A stretch of 64,000 bases of DNA, taken from NCBI RefSeq assembly GCF_000422645.1, contig NZ_KE383896.1:191461-255460 (forward strand). The letters are read 5' to 3'. The position numbers and the translations under genes were made by a program. The notes below the pieces were generated by a model. The model was not told the DNA's origin and did not search any database. It was given only the letters and a program-made list of their open reading frames with translations. Within the stretch, counting starts at the first letter, position 1, and each line of letters begins with the position of its first letter. Positions 10,952 to 20,645 of this stretch are shown here, one piece after another. This stretch comes from Ferrimonas futtsuensis DSM 18154. GTDB lineage: Bacteria; Pseudomonadota; Gammaproteobacteria; Enterobacterales; Shewanellaceae.

Positions 10952-12367
10952 ATGACGAAGAATTCAGATGGATGCATAACGATGAGGGGTTTACTGGCTG
11001 TATCGCTGCTGACCCTGGCCGGATGCCTTCCGCTGGAGTATCAGCAGCCTCAGCGAGCCGAGCCCGAACCTGACCGACCCCTGAGGGTCGGCACCCTGTA
11101 TGGGCCCACCACCTATGTGGTGGGCGCTGCGGGTGCCCAGGGACTGGATTACGAACTGGCCCAGGGCTTCGCCCTGCATCTGGGTCAGGAGTTGGAGGTC
11201 ACCCCCTACTCGTCGCTGCCTGAGATGTTTAATGACATGAGCCAGGGCAAACTGGATCTCATCGCCTCCAGCCTCACCGACACCCACCTCAACCGCAGTT
11301 TCTGGCGTTTCGGCCCCCCCATCTACCGCACCAAGGTGCAACTGGTCTATCGCAGGGGGCAGCCCAAGCCCGACTCACTGGCCCAGCTTACTGACCCTCT
11401 GATGGTGATGGCCGGTTCCAACCACGCAGAGATACTGGCCGCCGAACAGCAGCGAAACCAACCCGGGCTGCAGTGGCAGGAGACCACCGAGTATGCCGCC
11501 CACGAACTGCTCTCCATGGTGGCCTCCGGCGAGCTGGCCTACACCCTGTCCGACACCAAGACCCTGGCAGCCAGCCGGCGACTGCACCCGGAACTGGCCG
11601 CTGCCTTCAGCCTGGGGATCGAGCAGGAGGTCGGCTGGGCCCTGCCGGAGGAGCACAGCCACCAACTCCTGTCCGAACTGCTGGACTACTGGGATAAACT
11701 GAAACAGGCCGGCACCCTGAAACAGCTGGAAGAGAAGTATTTCGGCCATATGGAACGGTTCGACTATGTCGATACCCGCGCCTTCATCCGGGCGGTGGAG
11801 ACCCGGTTGCCCAAGTACGAGCCCTGGTTCAAGGAGTACGCCGGAATCCTGGACTGGCGACAGCTGGCTGCCGTCGCCTATCAGGAGTCCCACTGGAACC
11901 CCAAGGCGCGCTCCCCCACTGGGGTTCGGGGATTGATGATGCTGACCCAGTCCACCGCCAAACGGGTTGGGGTCAGGGACAGGCTCAACCCTGAGCAGAG
12001 CATACGCGGCGGCAGCGACTACCTGCACGATCTGATCAAACGACTGCCCGCCTCCATCCCTGAGCCTGAACGGCTGTGGTTTGCCCTGGCCTCGTACAAC
12101 ATCGGCCTGGGCCATGTGGAGGATGCCCGGGTGATCGCCCAGCGTCATGGCCTCAACCCCAGCAGCTGGGCAGACGTCAAATCTGTCCTGCCCAAGCTGA
12201 CCCAAAAACGCCACTACCAGCGCACCCGCTACGGCTTTGCACAGGGTGGGGTCGCTGCCCACTATGTGGACAACATCAAGCGTTACTATGACACCCTGGT
12301 GCTGCTGGAAACCCATATGCCCCCCTCAACGGGAGCCCCCCTGGATCTGGCCAAGAATCGCGAGTGA
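10952..12367 (+). CDS. mltF: Membrane-bound lytic murein transglycosylase F
   Basis: An outer-membrane lipoprotein that cleaves peptidoglycan to 1,6-anhydromuropeptides. It has an N-terminal solute-binding-protein-like domain (about residues 42-270, including LRVGTLYGPTTY) and a C-terminal SLT domain with catalytic Glu312 in AYQESHWNPKARSPTGVRGL and the ASYNIGLGHVEDA motif. The lipobox LTLAGC follows a hydrophobic stretch. Two starts are possible: ATG 10952, or ATG 10982, which leaves the lipobox Cys at residue 15; neither has a strong ribosome-binding site and I lean to 10982 on signal-peptide grounds. The neighbours purL and tadA are the usual ones for mltF in this group. Confidence 0.95.
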   Translation: MTKNSDGCITMRGLLAVSLLTLAGCLPLEYQQPQRAEPEPDRPLRVGTLYGPTTYVVGAAGAQGLDYELAQGFALHLGQELEVTPYSSLPEMFNDMSQGKLDLIASSLTDTHLNRSFWRFGPPIYRTKVQLVYRRGQPKPDSLAQLTDPLMVMAGSNHAEILAAEQQRNQPGLQWQETTEYAAHELLSMVASGELAYTLSDTKTLAASRRLHPELAAAFSLGIEQEVGWALPEEHSHQLLSELLDYWDKLKQAGTLKQLEEKYFGHMERFDYVDTRAFIRAVETRLPKYEPWFKEYAGILDWRQLAAVAYQESHWNPKARSPTGVRGLMMLTQSTAKRVGVRDRLNPEQSIRGGSDYLHDLIKRLPASIPEPERLWFALASYNIGLGHVEDARVIAQRHGLNPSSWADVKSVLPKLTQKRHYQRTRYGFAQGGVAAHYVDNIKRYYDTLVLLETHMPPSTGAPLDLAKNRE

Positions 12368-12474
12368 TCTGGCTCAGCTTTCACCACGTTCACCAAAATA
12401 TTTCTGTTAATGGCCCAGCTTTTCCAGGCGCCAGGGGTTGAAATTGCCAAGAGTCATAGCTATCTCTTATATCA

Positions 12475-12508
12475 GGGGACAAATCAAAGGTTTGTCCCTT
12501 GGTTTTTA
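12475..12508 (+). terminator. Probable terminator downstream of mltF
   Basis: Inverted repeat GGGACAAA / TTTGTCCC with a seven-base loop, followed by TTGGTTTTT, about 110 bases after the mltF stop. The rest of 12368-12668 holds no gene that I can support; its last 130 bases should contain the promoter of the small ORF at 12669. Confidence 0.65.
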
Positions 12509-12668
12509 GGGGCATAGATGCCGCCATCCCAAATTTAGTTTAAACAGTGAACGAGATCGGGCGCCTTTGGGAACAAAAGTCGCAACAAAAGCTCAAAACC
12601 GATGTCATCGAACTGCAAACAGATGAGGATAGGGTCCAAATAGAGAAAACAGTAAGGAGGAGAGAGGA

Positions 12669-13534
<866 letters not shown>

Positions 13535-14341
13535 ATGTCCCGCATAGAGCCAGAGGATAAGGCAACCTCTTCGGGGGTCGCAGAGGTGCTCAGTTCTCCC
13601 CTCTCTGCCCATTGGAAAAGAGCGAAATCCGGATTTCTTTACCTAATCGCCCTGATGATTGGCTTCGGTAACTGGAACGATACCAAAGAACTGTCCTACA
13701 CCATCTTCCAGGGTATCCAGGCAAATTTCACCCATCACGTCGAAGAGCGGCTCCTGAATAAGATCGATGTCGGAAACTATCTTGCCTACGTGGAGCAGGA
13801 CCTCGGCTTCCCACAAGTCGTAAAACGCTCCCGGACCAAGGATGGGTTGGAGTTCCGCTACTACAAGAAAAATAAGTTCCTACTTACCCTATTGGTTAAA
13901 GGAGGGAGAATCAGCGGATACCTGGTACAAACATTGGATTATCAGGGGCTGTACAGTCAGCTATCAGCGTTCTCACCTGCCATCCCCTTCAGTGACAAAC
14001 AGTTGAACCTGGATAGCTATACCCACTCCTTCTCCCAATCAGACAAGTTTCAGCTTGATGACTTCAATCTGGTCTACTACATGGAACCTCACCCCCTTGG
14101 CGCCAAAGGCATGTATACCACGCTCTACTTAGGCACTGTGGAGTACGGTGTTGCCCCAGGTAGTCTGGTTGAACGAGTTAGAGAAATCGCTGAGAAGCAG
14201 GTCCACGGCGAGGCGTCCACCCAACAAATCAACCACCTCCGAGACCAGTTAAAGCCCAACATGTACGGGATAGGTGAAGGCGAGGAAGAGGTGATGGCCG
14301 AAGCTTTGCTGACCCGATACGAATACAACACCTATTTCTAA
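13535..14341 (+). CDS. ETEC_3214-domain membrane-anchored protein
   Basis: 268 residues. A single hydrophobic helix near residues 31-47 (FLYLIALMIGFG) follows a short cytoplasmic N-terminus and anchors a roughly 220-residue periplasmic domain with alternating Tyr/Phe-rich strands (LEFRYYKKNKFLLTLLVKGG; YSQLSAFSPAIPFSDKQLNLD). I associate it with the uncharacterised ETEC_3214 family; that assignment is from memory of the pattern and is moderate. AAAGGA lies about ten bases before the ATG. It is the first of five genes read in one direction with gaps of 12-26 bases. The following genes encode exported lipoproteins and a muramidase, so a role in an envelope complex is inferred. Confidence 0.6.
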   Translation: MSRIEPEDKATSSGVAEVLSSPLSAHWKRAKSGFLYLIALMIGFGNWNDTKELSYTIFQGIQANFTHHVEERLLNKIDVGNYLAYVEQDLGFPQVVKRSRTKDGLEFRYYKKNKFLLTLLVKGGRISGYLVQTLDYQGLYSQLSAFSPAIPFSDKQLNLDSYTHSFSQSDKFQLDDFNLVYYMEPHPLGAKGMYTTLYLGTVEYGVAPGSLVERVREIAEKQVHGEASTQQINHLRDQLKPNMYGIGEGEEEVMAEALLTRYEYNTYF

Positions 14342-14355
14342 GCTGGAGCATTTCA

Positions 14356-15288
14356 ATGCCTATACGGATTACCACCTTTTTGCTGATCCTGACCGCCACC
14401 GCCTGTCGGGCTACCCCGCCCTCCTGGTACCTAGAACCCCCAAAAGACTCTGCCGATTACATCTATGGTGTCGGCGCTGGCATAAATCAGCAGGGCGCTC
14501 GCCACCAAGCACTAATGGATGTCACCAGTCGTCTTCAGGTCAAGGTTCAAGGAAGCCTTCACACTCAAACCCAGGTCATCAACGGGGCTGTAGCCAGCAG
14601 TGCCAACCAGCAGGTAAGAAGCGAAAGCTCAAGGCTAACCTTAACCAACTACGAACTGTATGATTCCGCACACAAAGACGGCACACACTATCAGCTGATT
14701 CGAGTTCAACGCGCAGCCTTGCTACAGGGGCTCAAGCAACAACTCACCCAAAAGTTGCTGGAGTTCGGCCGCTTGAGGACTCAACAAGCCTCTCCCCTAT
14801 TGGAACTGAAGGCACTGCTGGCACATGAACAGGATGCAACTTCAGCACGAAGCCTGATAGCCATTCTCCAGCAACAAAAACAGAGCCTCCCCGCCCTTGA
14901 TGATCTGCGCTGGTATGAACAACGCCTATTGGCGTCGAAAAACCACAGGGTGATCGCAATTGAGCTGGAGCAGGCCACTGAGCAAACCCATGAGTTCCTG
15001 AACCAATGGCTCAGCAATGCGGGTTTTCAGAGTTCGGGTCCCTCCCCTCTAGCCACGCTTAGATTCACCATACAACCTCAACCTGTACGAGAACTCTTTG
15101 GACAATTCCACGTCAGTGTGAAGGGCAAGTTCATTGTTGAAGATCAGGGAAAGGTTCTAAATGTAAAACGGCTGTCTGCGACCGGTGTCTCCTCTCTTAG
15201 CGGAGAGCAGGCAAAAGCGGTTGCAGAACGGCAAATGCTGAACCAGATCGCCGAAGAAGATATCTGGAAGCTTTTACTTTCAATATAA
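14356..15288 (+). CDS. LPP20-family (FlgP-like) predicted lipoprotein
   Basis: 310 residues. The signal sequence ends in LTATAC, a weak but acceptable lipobox (Cys17), followed by the LPP20 signature PPSWYLEPPKD and YIYGVGAG. The first 125 residues form the LPP20 domain (A-x-x-D-V-x-x-R-L-x-V-x-V-x-G). The rest is a helical stretch (about 130-200) and a second alpha/beta part. LPP20 proteins include FlgP, which builds outer-membrane rings around the flagellar motor in Vibrio and Campylobacter. There are no flagellar genes here. It lies 14 bases after the ETEC_3214-type gene. Confidence 0.75.
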   Translation: MPIRITTFLLILTATACRATPPSWYLEPPKDSADYIYGVGAGINQQGARHQALMDVTSRLQVKVQGSLHTQTQVINGAVASSANQQVRSESSRLTLTNYELYDSAHKDGTHYQLIRVQRAALLQGLKQQLTQKLLEFGRLRTQQASPLLELKALLAHEQDATSARSLIAILQQQKQSLPALDDLRWYEQRLLASKNHRVIAIELEQATEQTHEFLNQWLSNAGFQSSGPSPLATLRFTIQPQPVRELFGQFHVSVKGKFIVEDQGKVLNVKRLSATGVSSLSGEQAKAVAERQMLNQIAEEDIWKLLLSI

Positions 15289-15314
15289 ATGATGATGATA
15301 CAAGGAGAGTTATT

Positions 15315-16340
15315 ATGACCAGCAGGAAACCAAAGCTCACCACTGCCGTAATTGGGGCATTGATAATGACAGGCTGTGTTTCAACTGGCCCAAAAAGGGA
15401 GGTTATTACTTCACTTCCCAATATTCCCATCCAGGATACTGAATATATGCCAGCAAAGCTGCTGGATTCCAGTCAAAAGAAAGTCATTGTCATGCCTACC
15501 AAAGTCTCTGCAACTGGCGTGAACCAGGCAGCCATTCAGAGCCAGATCCAAGGACAAATCGAAAATTCTCTGGCTGGCGCAGGAATCTTTGCTGTGGATC
15601 GGGAATCGGCCAAGACACTAAAAGAAGAGCTACTTTTGGCCGAAACCACCGGAAAACTCAACTACGATGGCCCTCATGTTGCAGATTTCGCCATCTTCAG
15701 TACAGTCACTACGGCCAGTATCAGCACCAAACAGACTGATGGCGGAACAGATCTACTCACAGGAAAAGAAACCGGCCCGAAATGTGTTTACAACAGCAAA
15801 GTCTCCGGCCAGCTCCGCATCCTGTCCATTCCAGAATTAAATCAGGTAAACACAGCGGAAATGAAAGGCACCGATTCCAGTGTCGAAGCCTTTTATGGTC
15901 ATTGCTCTTTGACCAAGTCTAAGCACAGCGCCCTGCTCTCCAATGCCTCGGGCGACGCCGTAGAACACGCACAGACGGAAATTCGTAACTCTCTGGCCCC
16001 TATGGGCTATGTTATCGAGCGTCGCGGCAATCAATACGACAACGTATTCCGTGTCTCTCTTGGAGCTGCGAGAGGAGCCAAAGAGGGTGATTCAGTCGAA
16101 ATTAAACGTAAAAAAATCACCGCGTTGGGCAATGGAGAATCCATTACTGAGTTCGAAACCATTGCTCACGGTAAATTTACGGGCGCTATAGAACCGATGT
16201 TTTCCTGGATCGTACTTAATAAAAAAGAACAGCTGGAAATTATCCGTCGTGGAGACTTAGTGAAGCTCAAACATGAAGACAACATATTTGAGATGGCCGA
16301 CAAGGGCACCAAAGATCTGCGTGAAATGTTTAACCTCTAA
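15315..16340 (+). CDS. CsgG/FlgO-like outer-membrane lipoprotein
   Basis: 341 residues with lipobox IMTGC (Cys21). The mature N-terminal half starts a strand KKVIVMPTKV followed by an amphipathic helix and GAGIFAVDRESAKTLKEEL, the arrangement of the TolB-N/CsgG/FlgO-type nucleotide-binding-like fold found in secretion and ring lipoproteins. The C-terminal part (about 235-341) is beta-rich with GAARGAKEGDSVEIKRKK, resembling the C-terminal domain of FlgT-like proteins. Function is not known. Good ribosome-binding site (AAGGAGAG). Placed between two LPP20 genes, it probably co-assembles with their products at the outer membrane; this is inference. Confidence 0.6.
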   Translation: MTSRKPKLTTAVIGALIMTGCVSTGPKREVITSLPNIPIQDTEYMPAKLLDSSQKKVIVMPTKVSATGVNQAAIQSQIQGQIENSLAGAGIFAVDRESAKTLKEELLLAETTGKLNYDGPHVADFAIFSTVTTASISTKQTDGGTDLLTGKETGPKCVYNSKVSGQLRILSIPELNQVNTAEMKGTDSSVEAFYGHCSLTKSKHSALLSNASGDAVEHAQTEIRNSLAPMGYVIERRGNQYDNVFRVSLGAARGAKEGDSVEIKRKKITALGNGESITEFETIAHGKFTGAIEPMFSWIVLNKKEQLEIIRRGDLVKLKHEDNIFEMADKGTKDLREMFNL

Positions 16341-16352
16341 GAGAGCGAAACT

Positions 16353-16925
16353 ATGAAGAAATTTTTACCTGTAATAGCGATTACTCTGGTAACTGGCTGC
16401 TCATCCACACCGGAACCCATCACCATGGCATGCACCTTCCCGGACTCACCCGAGGTGGAAGCCCCCACGTGGGTGTGTGATGAAGGCATAGACAACTACG
16501 CCCTGACCGCCGTGGGTTACGCAAATAAGTCTGCCGCCGGTGTCGGCTTTATGAAGGATGTCGCCAGTTCCGAAGCACGGGTTCAACTGGCCAAGACCTT
16601 CCAGTCCAACATCTCAGCCAAGCTGAATGACGCTGTAGTCGCCAATAATGTCGATGCCAGTGGCGAGGTCAAGCAGCTCATCGAAAAGGCGGCTTCCAGC
16701 ATCACTCAGCAGACCCTGTCCGGCGCCCGCATCATTAAGTCTCGAACTAGCCCTAGCGGCGCCCTATATGTCTTGGTAGGCATGAGTAATGCCGACTATC
16801 AACGGACCATGCGCACCGCTCTGGAAGCCAGTAAAGATCGAGATGCCGAGCTTTGGCAAAGGTTCAAGGAGGAAAAGGCAGATAAGGTGCTCAATGCCCT
16901 ACTGGTCAACACAACTGCCCTTTAA
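16353..16925 (+). CDS. LPP20-family lipoprotein (second copy)
   Basis: 190 residues. Clear lipobox LVTGC (Cys16) after MKKFLPVIAIT. The LPP20 core follows: PTWVCDEG, YALTAVGYANKSAAG, and an A-x-x-E-A-R-V-Q-L-A-K helix, then a long central helix and a final strand SGALYVLVGMSN. Two extra cysteines (TMACTF and WVCDEG) could pair. It is shorter than the first LPP20 protein of the operon and lacks its C-terminal extension. The stop lies 17 bases before the transglycosylase gene. Confidence 0.8.
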   Translation: MKKFLPVIAITLVTGCSSTPEPITMACTFPDSPEVEAPTWVCDEGIDNYALTAVGYANKSAAGVGFMKDVASSEARVQLAKTFQSNISAKLNDAVVANNVDASGEVKQLIEKAASSITQQTLSGARIIKSRTSPSGALYVLVGMSNADYQRTMRTALEASKDRDAELWQRFKEEKADKVLNALLVNTTAL

Positions 16926-16942
16926 TTTCTTAGGAGAAACTC

Positions 16943-18241
16943 ATGAAGAGAAGCAACACGGCTGCCAGCAGTACCCTGCTGGTAGCAGTGTTGCTTGTGG
17001 GTCCGGCGCCAGCCTCTCAGGAACTGGCGGAGTTTGAGGCCTTCAAGCAACAGACTATGTCGGAGTTTGAACAATACAAAGCTGATTATCTTGATCAATT
17101 TGATCAGCATCGTCAGGAATTGATGAAACTCTGGGGTCGGCCATTGCAAAGTGATGCCGACACCTACGTCAACTACAGCAATGACCTCACTCAACGCACT
17201 GTCGTGGATTTCTCCAACGATACCATCGAGATCAGTGTCATCCATGAACCTGGCTCTGCTCCCCCGCTGGACCAGGCAGTCGCCCGCCTTCAGCAAATCT
17301 CGACCCCCGAAAACCAGATGCCAGAACAAGCAGAGGCTCCTTTGGTGCGACTGTCAGTTTCGGCAGAAGAATATCTGAAACCGGTTACTCCTGAACACTC
17401 ATCACTATCCTATAGTGCTCAGGCAGAAAAGGAGCAAGAGAAGCTCATCAGCCAGCAACATCAGCAGGCGCTGGTAGCCATAGAAAAAAGGGCGGATCTG
17501 GCCATTATCAGTGGCTCAGACGAAGCCAAAGTGGAATCGCAACTGGACAGGGAGAGGAAAAGGATAAAAGCCCATGAAATGGAGCGCCTGGCCCGCCTCA
17601 AGGCACAATACAGTCAGCAAATGCGTCACGATCCGAGCTCAAAGGTCGTCACCACCTACAAGGTCACCCTCCCTAATAAGCAGATAGCCAGTAAGGCCAA
17701 ACCCTATCTGGCCTCAGTCAAATCAGAGTCAGAACGATGGCACGTTGCACCAGAGCTTATCTTCGCCATCATGAAAGCGGAAAGCAGCTTTAACCCAAGG
17801 GCGAAATCTCATATCCCTGCTTTTGGTCTAATGCAAATTGTACCGTCGAGCGCGGGAAAAGACGTCAACGACAAACTGCTGAGTCGTCACGGCAAGCCCA
17901 GTGAATATCAGTTGTTCCAGCCTTCTGAGAACATTCAGTATGGCACAGCCTATCTGCACCTGTTGTACGACAAATACCTTGCTAGAATAGAAGATCCTAA
18001 GGCCAGACTGTACTGCACCATAGCCGCTTATAATACCGGCCCAGGAAACGTGGCCAGGGCTTTCAACCCCGATCGAAGCCGAAACATCCTTAAAGCTGCA
18101 CCCATCATCAATCAATTGTCATCAGTGGAGGTATTCGACCGACTAAAGGGCTTCCTGCCCTATGATGAAACTAAGGTTTACCTGGACAGAGTCGTCGACT
18201 ACCACGAAGAATTTGCCACACTTAAAGGTGAGATCTTATAG
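16943..18241 (+). CDS. MltC-like lytic murein transglycosylase
   Basis: 432 residues. Residues 1-25 are a type I signal peptide (APAS cut before Q) with no lipobox Cys, unlike canonical MltC, so the enzyme should be free in the periplasm. Residues about 27-100 match the MltC N-terminal domain (DTYVNYSNDLTQRTVVDF). A charged helical insert (about 155-230) follows, then the SLT domain with catalytic Glu280 in IMKAESSFNP, then AFGLMQIVP and IAAYNTGPGNVARAF. It would cut glycan strands, possibly to open the wall for the complex encoded by the preceding four genes. Last gene of the operon; a hairpin (18248-18270) lies after it. Confidence 0.88.
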   Translation: MKRSNTAASSTLLVAVLLVGPAPASQELAEFEAFKQQTMSEFEQYKADYLDQFDQHRQELMKLWGRPLQSDADTYVNYSNDLTQRTVVDFSNDTIEISVIHEPGSAPPLDQAVARLQQISTPENQMPEQAEAPLVRLSVSAEEYLKPVTPEHSSLSYSAQAEKEQEKLISQQHQQALVAIEKRADLAIISGSDEAKVESQLDRERKRIKAHEMERLARLKAQYSQQMRHDPSSKVVTTYKVTLPNKQIASKAKPYLASVKSESERWHVAPELIFAIMKAESSFNPRAKSHIPAFGLMQIVPSSAGKDVNDKLLSRHGKPSEYQLFQPSENIQYGTAYLHLLYDKYLARIEDPKARLYCTIAAYNTGPGNVARAFNPDRSRNILKAAPIINQLSSVEVFDRLKGFLPYDETKVYLDRVVDYHEEFATLKGEIL

Positions 18242-18256
18242 CCCCTAGGCAGCCCC

Positions 18257-18622
18257 TCAGGCGGGCTGCCACAGCTCCACCTTGTTACCCTCGGGATCGA
18301 CAAACCAGCCAAACTGCCCATAGGACTCCTTGACGACCTCACCCACCAGGGTCGCCCCACCGGCTTCCACCTGAGCCAGGGCTGCGGGCAGATCATCCAC
18401 CACCAGGTTGAACATGAAGGGGCGATCCGATGGCTGGAAGTACTCGGTATCGTCACCGAACGGGCACCATACCGTCAGGCCATTCTGTGGCATGCTGGCT
18501 GGTGAAAAATCGGCACCGTACTCGCCCACCTCCATCCCCAGATGATCCCGGTACCACTGTCCCAACAGCTTGGGGTTCTGACTCTTGAAGAAGATCCCCC
18601 CCACTCCCATTACCTTCGCCAT
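18257..18622 (-). CDS. VOC (glyoxalase/bleomycin-resistance) family protein
   Basis: 121 residues with the paired beta-alpha-beta-beta-beta modules of the vicinal-oxygen-chelate fold: GIFFKSQNPKLLGQWYRDHL in the first half and FNLVVDDLPAALAQVEAGG, then FVDPEGNKVELWQP in the second. Glu in VELWQ and the early His/Gln positions are candidate metal ligands. The substrate is unknown. The start at 18622 follows AGGAG; an in-frame start 18 bases earlier would overlap the ABC permease gene. It lies just downstream of the ABC permease, in the same direction, and may be co-transcribed. Confidence 0.85.
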   Translation of the reverse strand: MAKVMGVGGIFFKSQNPKLLGQWYRDHLGMEVGEYGADFSPASMPQNGLTVWCPFGDDTEYFQPSDRPFMFNLVVDDLPAALAQVEAGGATLVGEVVKESYGQFGWFVDPEGNKVELWQPA

Positions 18623-18630
18623 AGACTCTC

Positions 18631-19614
18631 CTAGTTCCAACGAAAAAGTCGTGCGCCAACGAATATCGCCACGGCCGATATCACGATCAGAGCCAGCCAG
18701 TGTGGCAGCAATCCGCCGATCCCAACTCCGTCAATAATAATGGCACGGCTGGCGGCATTGAGGTGGGAGAGCGGCAGCAGGCTGGCCAGGGACTGAATCC
18801 AGGGCGCGGTGCCCTCCAGGGAGAACCACACCCCGGACAGGAACATCATCGGCCAGGCGATCAGGTTCAGCACCCCGTTGCCAAACTCCTCTGAACGGGT
18901 TCGACAGGCCACCAGCAATCCGATGCTGACCAGGGAGAGTGCCCCCAATAGGGCGGTCACAAACAACAGAATCAGGCTGCCATTGATGGGAATGGAGAAC
19001 ATCAGGGTGCAGGCAACAAACACCAGGGTGGCGGTGGCCATCATCAGCAGCAATCGGCTGCAGATCTGAGACAGAATGAAGATCCAGGGCTTCATCGGCG
19101 TCGCCTGATAGCGTTTAAGTACGCCATTCTTTCGGTATCTGACGATGACATAGCCCACCCCATACAAGCCGGAAAACATCATGTTCATGCCGATGACCCC
19201 AGGCATCAGCCAGTCGATGTAGCGCACCGCCTCCCCCTGAACCTGGGTCGCCGGCAGCTCCCCCACCTCCGCCTTGAGAATCCGCTCCGCCAGATAGCCC
19301 TTCATGGAGTCCGGGTTCACCACGTACCCCTGCTCGATCAGCAGCAAATCCAGCTGATGACGTCCCACCTTGGTCCGGGCCAGCGTTTCATCCTCGTAGG
19401 GGATCAGTTGCAGATAACGGGTCTGTTTCAGGGTGTCCAGATAGGCTGGCTGCCCCACCACCCCCAACTTGTACTCAGGTTTGTCGGTATCGGAAAAGGC
19501 GATGCCGAAACCGACGATCAGCATCAGGGGAAACATCAGACTCCAACCCAGGGCGGACCTGTCCCGGACAAACTCCAGGTTACGGGCATGGATCAGTGCC
19601 AGCAGACTGCGCAT
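18631..19614 (-). CDS. ABC-2 type transporter permease
   Basis: 327 residues. One N-terminal membrane helix (about 22-42), a periplasmic domain of about 130 residues, then five helices; PGVIGMNMMFSGLYGVGYVIVRYR and the ending LNAASRAIIIDGVG are typical of the YhhJ/YadH-like ABC-2 exporters. It forms the membrane part of an exporter with the ATPase encoded two bases upstream. GAGGAG precedes ATG 19614. The cargo (drug, lipid or other) cannot be inferred from this sequence. Confidence 0.9.
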   Translation of the reverse strand: MRSLLALIHARNLEFVRDRSALGWSLMFPLMLIVGFGIAFSDTDKPEYKLGVVGQPAYLDTLKQTRYLQLIPYEDETLARTKVGRHQLDLLLIEQGYVVNPDSMKGYLAERILKAEVGELPATQVQGEAVRYIDWLMPGVIGMNMMFSGLYGVGYVIVRYRKNGVLKRYQATPMKPWIFILSQICSRLLLMMATATLVFVACTLMFSIPINGSLILLFVTALLGALSLVSIGLLVACRTRSEEFGNGVLNLIAWPMMFLSGVWFSLEGTAPWIQSLASLLPLSHLNAASRAIIIDGVGIGGLLPHWLALIVISAVAIFVGARLFRWN

Positions 19615-19616
19615 GG

Positions 19617-20543
19617 TCAGCTCCTCAATTGATGTCCGGTGAGTTTCAGGAAAAGGTCTTCCAGGTTGGGGCGGCGAATGTTGAGGCCGGTAATGTCGAC
19701 ATTGCGGCGTTGCAACTCACTGAGCACCTGATTGACATCATCGGTGTGATACTCCTGGCGACCGTTGCGCTTGAGCCAGGGCTTGGCCCAGCTCTCCCCC
19801 AGTTGCAACTCGGCAGGCAGGCTCAGCAAACGGGCACAAAACTCCTGCTCAATCAGCCTCAGGGGCGTATCCTCACGCAGTACCCGGCCATGGTCCATGA
19901 TGGCGATGCGATCGCACAACTGCTCCGCCTCGTCCATGTAATGGGTGGTCAGCAGTATGGTGGTTCCCGTGTCCCTGACCGTGCGGATCAGCGACCAGAA
20001 ATTGTGCCTGGCCTGAGGATCCAGGCCGGTGGTGGGCTCGTCCAGGAACAGCAGCCGAGGCCGGTTGATCAGCGCCAGGGCGAGCAGCAATCGCTGCCGC
20101 TGCCCTCCGGACAAGGTCTGGTGGCGCTGCTCAAGAAGCTCCTCCAGCCGGCAGACCCGAACCAGGTCCTCCCGTTCCCAGGTGGTGTGATAGAGGCTGG
20201 CAAACAGGGTCAGGCAGTCGCTGACGGACAGGTGCTCCGGCAATGCCGTCGCCTGGAACTGGATGCCGATCTGCTGACGGTAGTCCCCCTTCAGGGGCTC
20301 GCCATCGAACAGGATTTCACCGGATGTCGGCGGTAAAATGCCCTCCAGCATCTCCAAAGTGGTGGATTTCCCCGCACCGTTTGGACCCAGAAGACCGAAA
20401 CACTCCCCCTCCCCCAGCGCCAAGCTCAGGCGGTCCACGGCGGTGAGATCGCCAAATCGTTTCACTAAATTTCGAGCTTGCAGCAAATTTGGTGGGTTTT
20501 GTGCCCTGGTTCTCTCCTGCACAAGCCACTCCTTGACTTCCAT
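19617..20543 (-). CDS. ABC transporter ATP-binding protein
   Basis: 308 residues from the chosen start. Walker A GPNGAGKST, signature LSGGQRQRL, Walker B LLFLDEPTTGLDPQ and the H-loop TTHYMDEAE are intact, as in the CcmA/YadG class of ABC-2 exporter ATPases. A long C-terminal part (about 215-308) is present, as usual for these. The start at 20543 (MEVKEWLVQERTRA) follows AGGGAA; the frame stays open 57 codons upstream, but that stretch crosses a terminator and repeats and is not protein-like. Confidence 0.93.
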   Translation of the reverse strand: MEVKEWLVQERTRAQNPPNLLQARNLVKRFGDLTAVDRLSLALGEGECFGLLGPNGAGKSTTLEMLEGILPPTSGEILFDGEPLKGDYRQQIGIQFQATALPEHLSVSDCLTLFASLYHTTWEREDLVRVCRLEELLEQRHQTLSGGQRQRLLLALALINRPRLLFLDEPTTGLDPQARHNFWSLIRTVRDTGTTILLTTHYMDEAEQLCDRIAIMDHGRVLREDTPLRLIEQEFCARLLSLPAELQLGESWAKPWLKRNGRQEYHTDDVNQVLSELQRRNVDITGLNIRRPNLEDLFLKLTGHQLRS

Positions 20544-20645
20544 TTTCCCTAGAGCATTAAATGCAGAAAAACGGCTGGCTTGCAATGAACCCTTTGGGGG
20601 CCTTTGTGGGCATGTAAGATGAAGACAGGCCGTATCGCTCCAACG

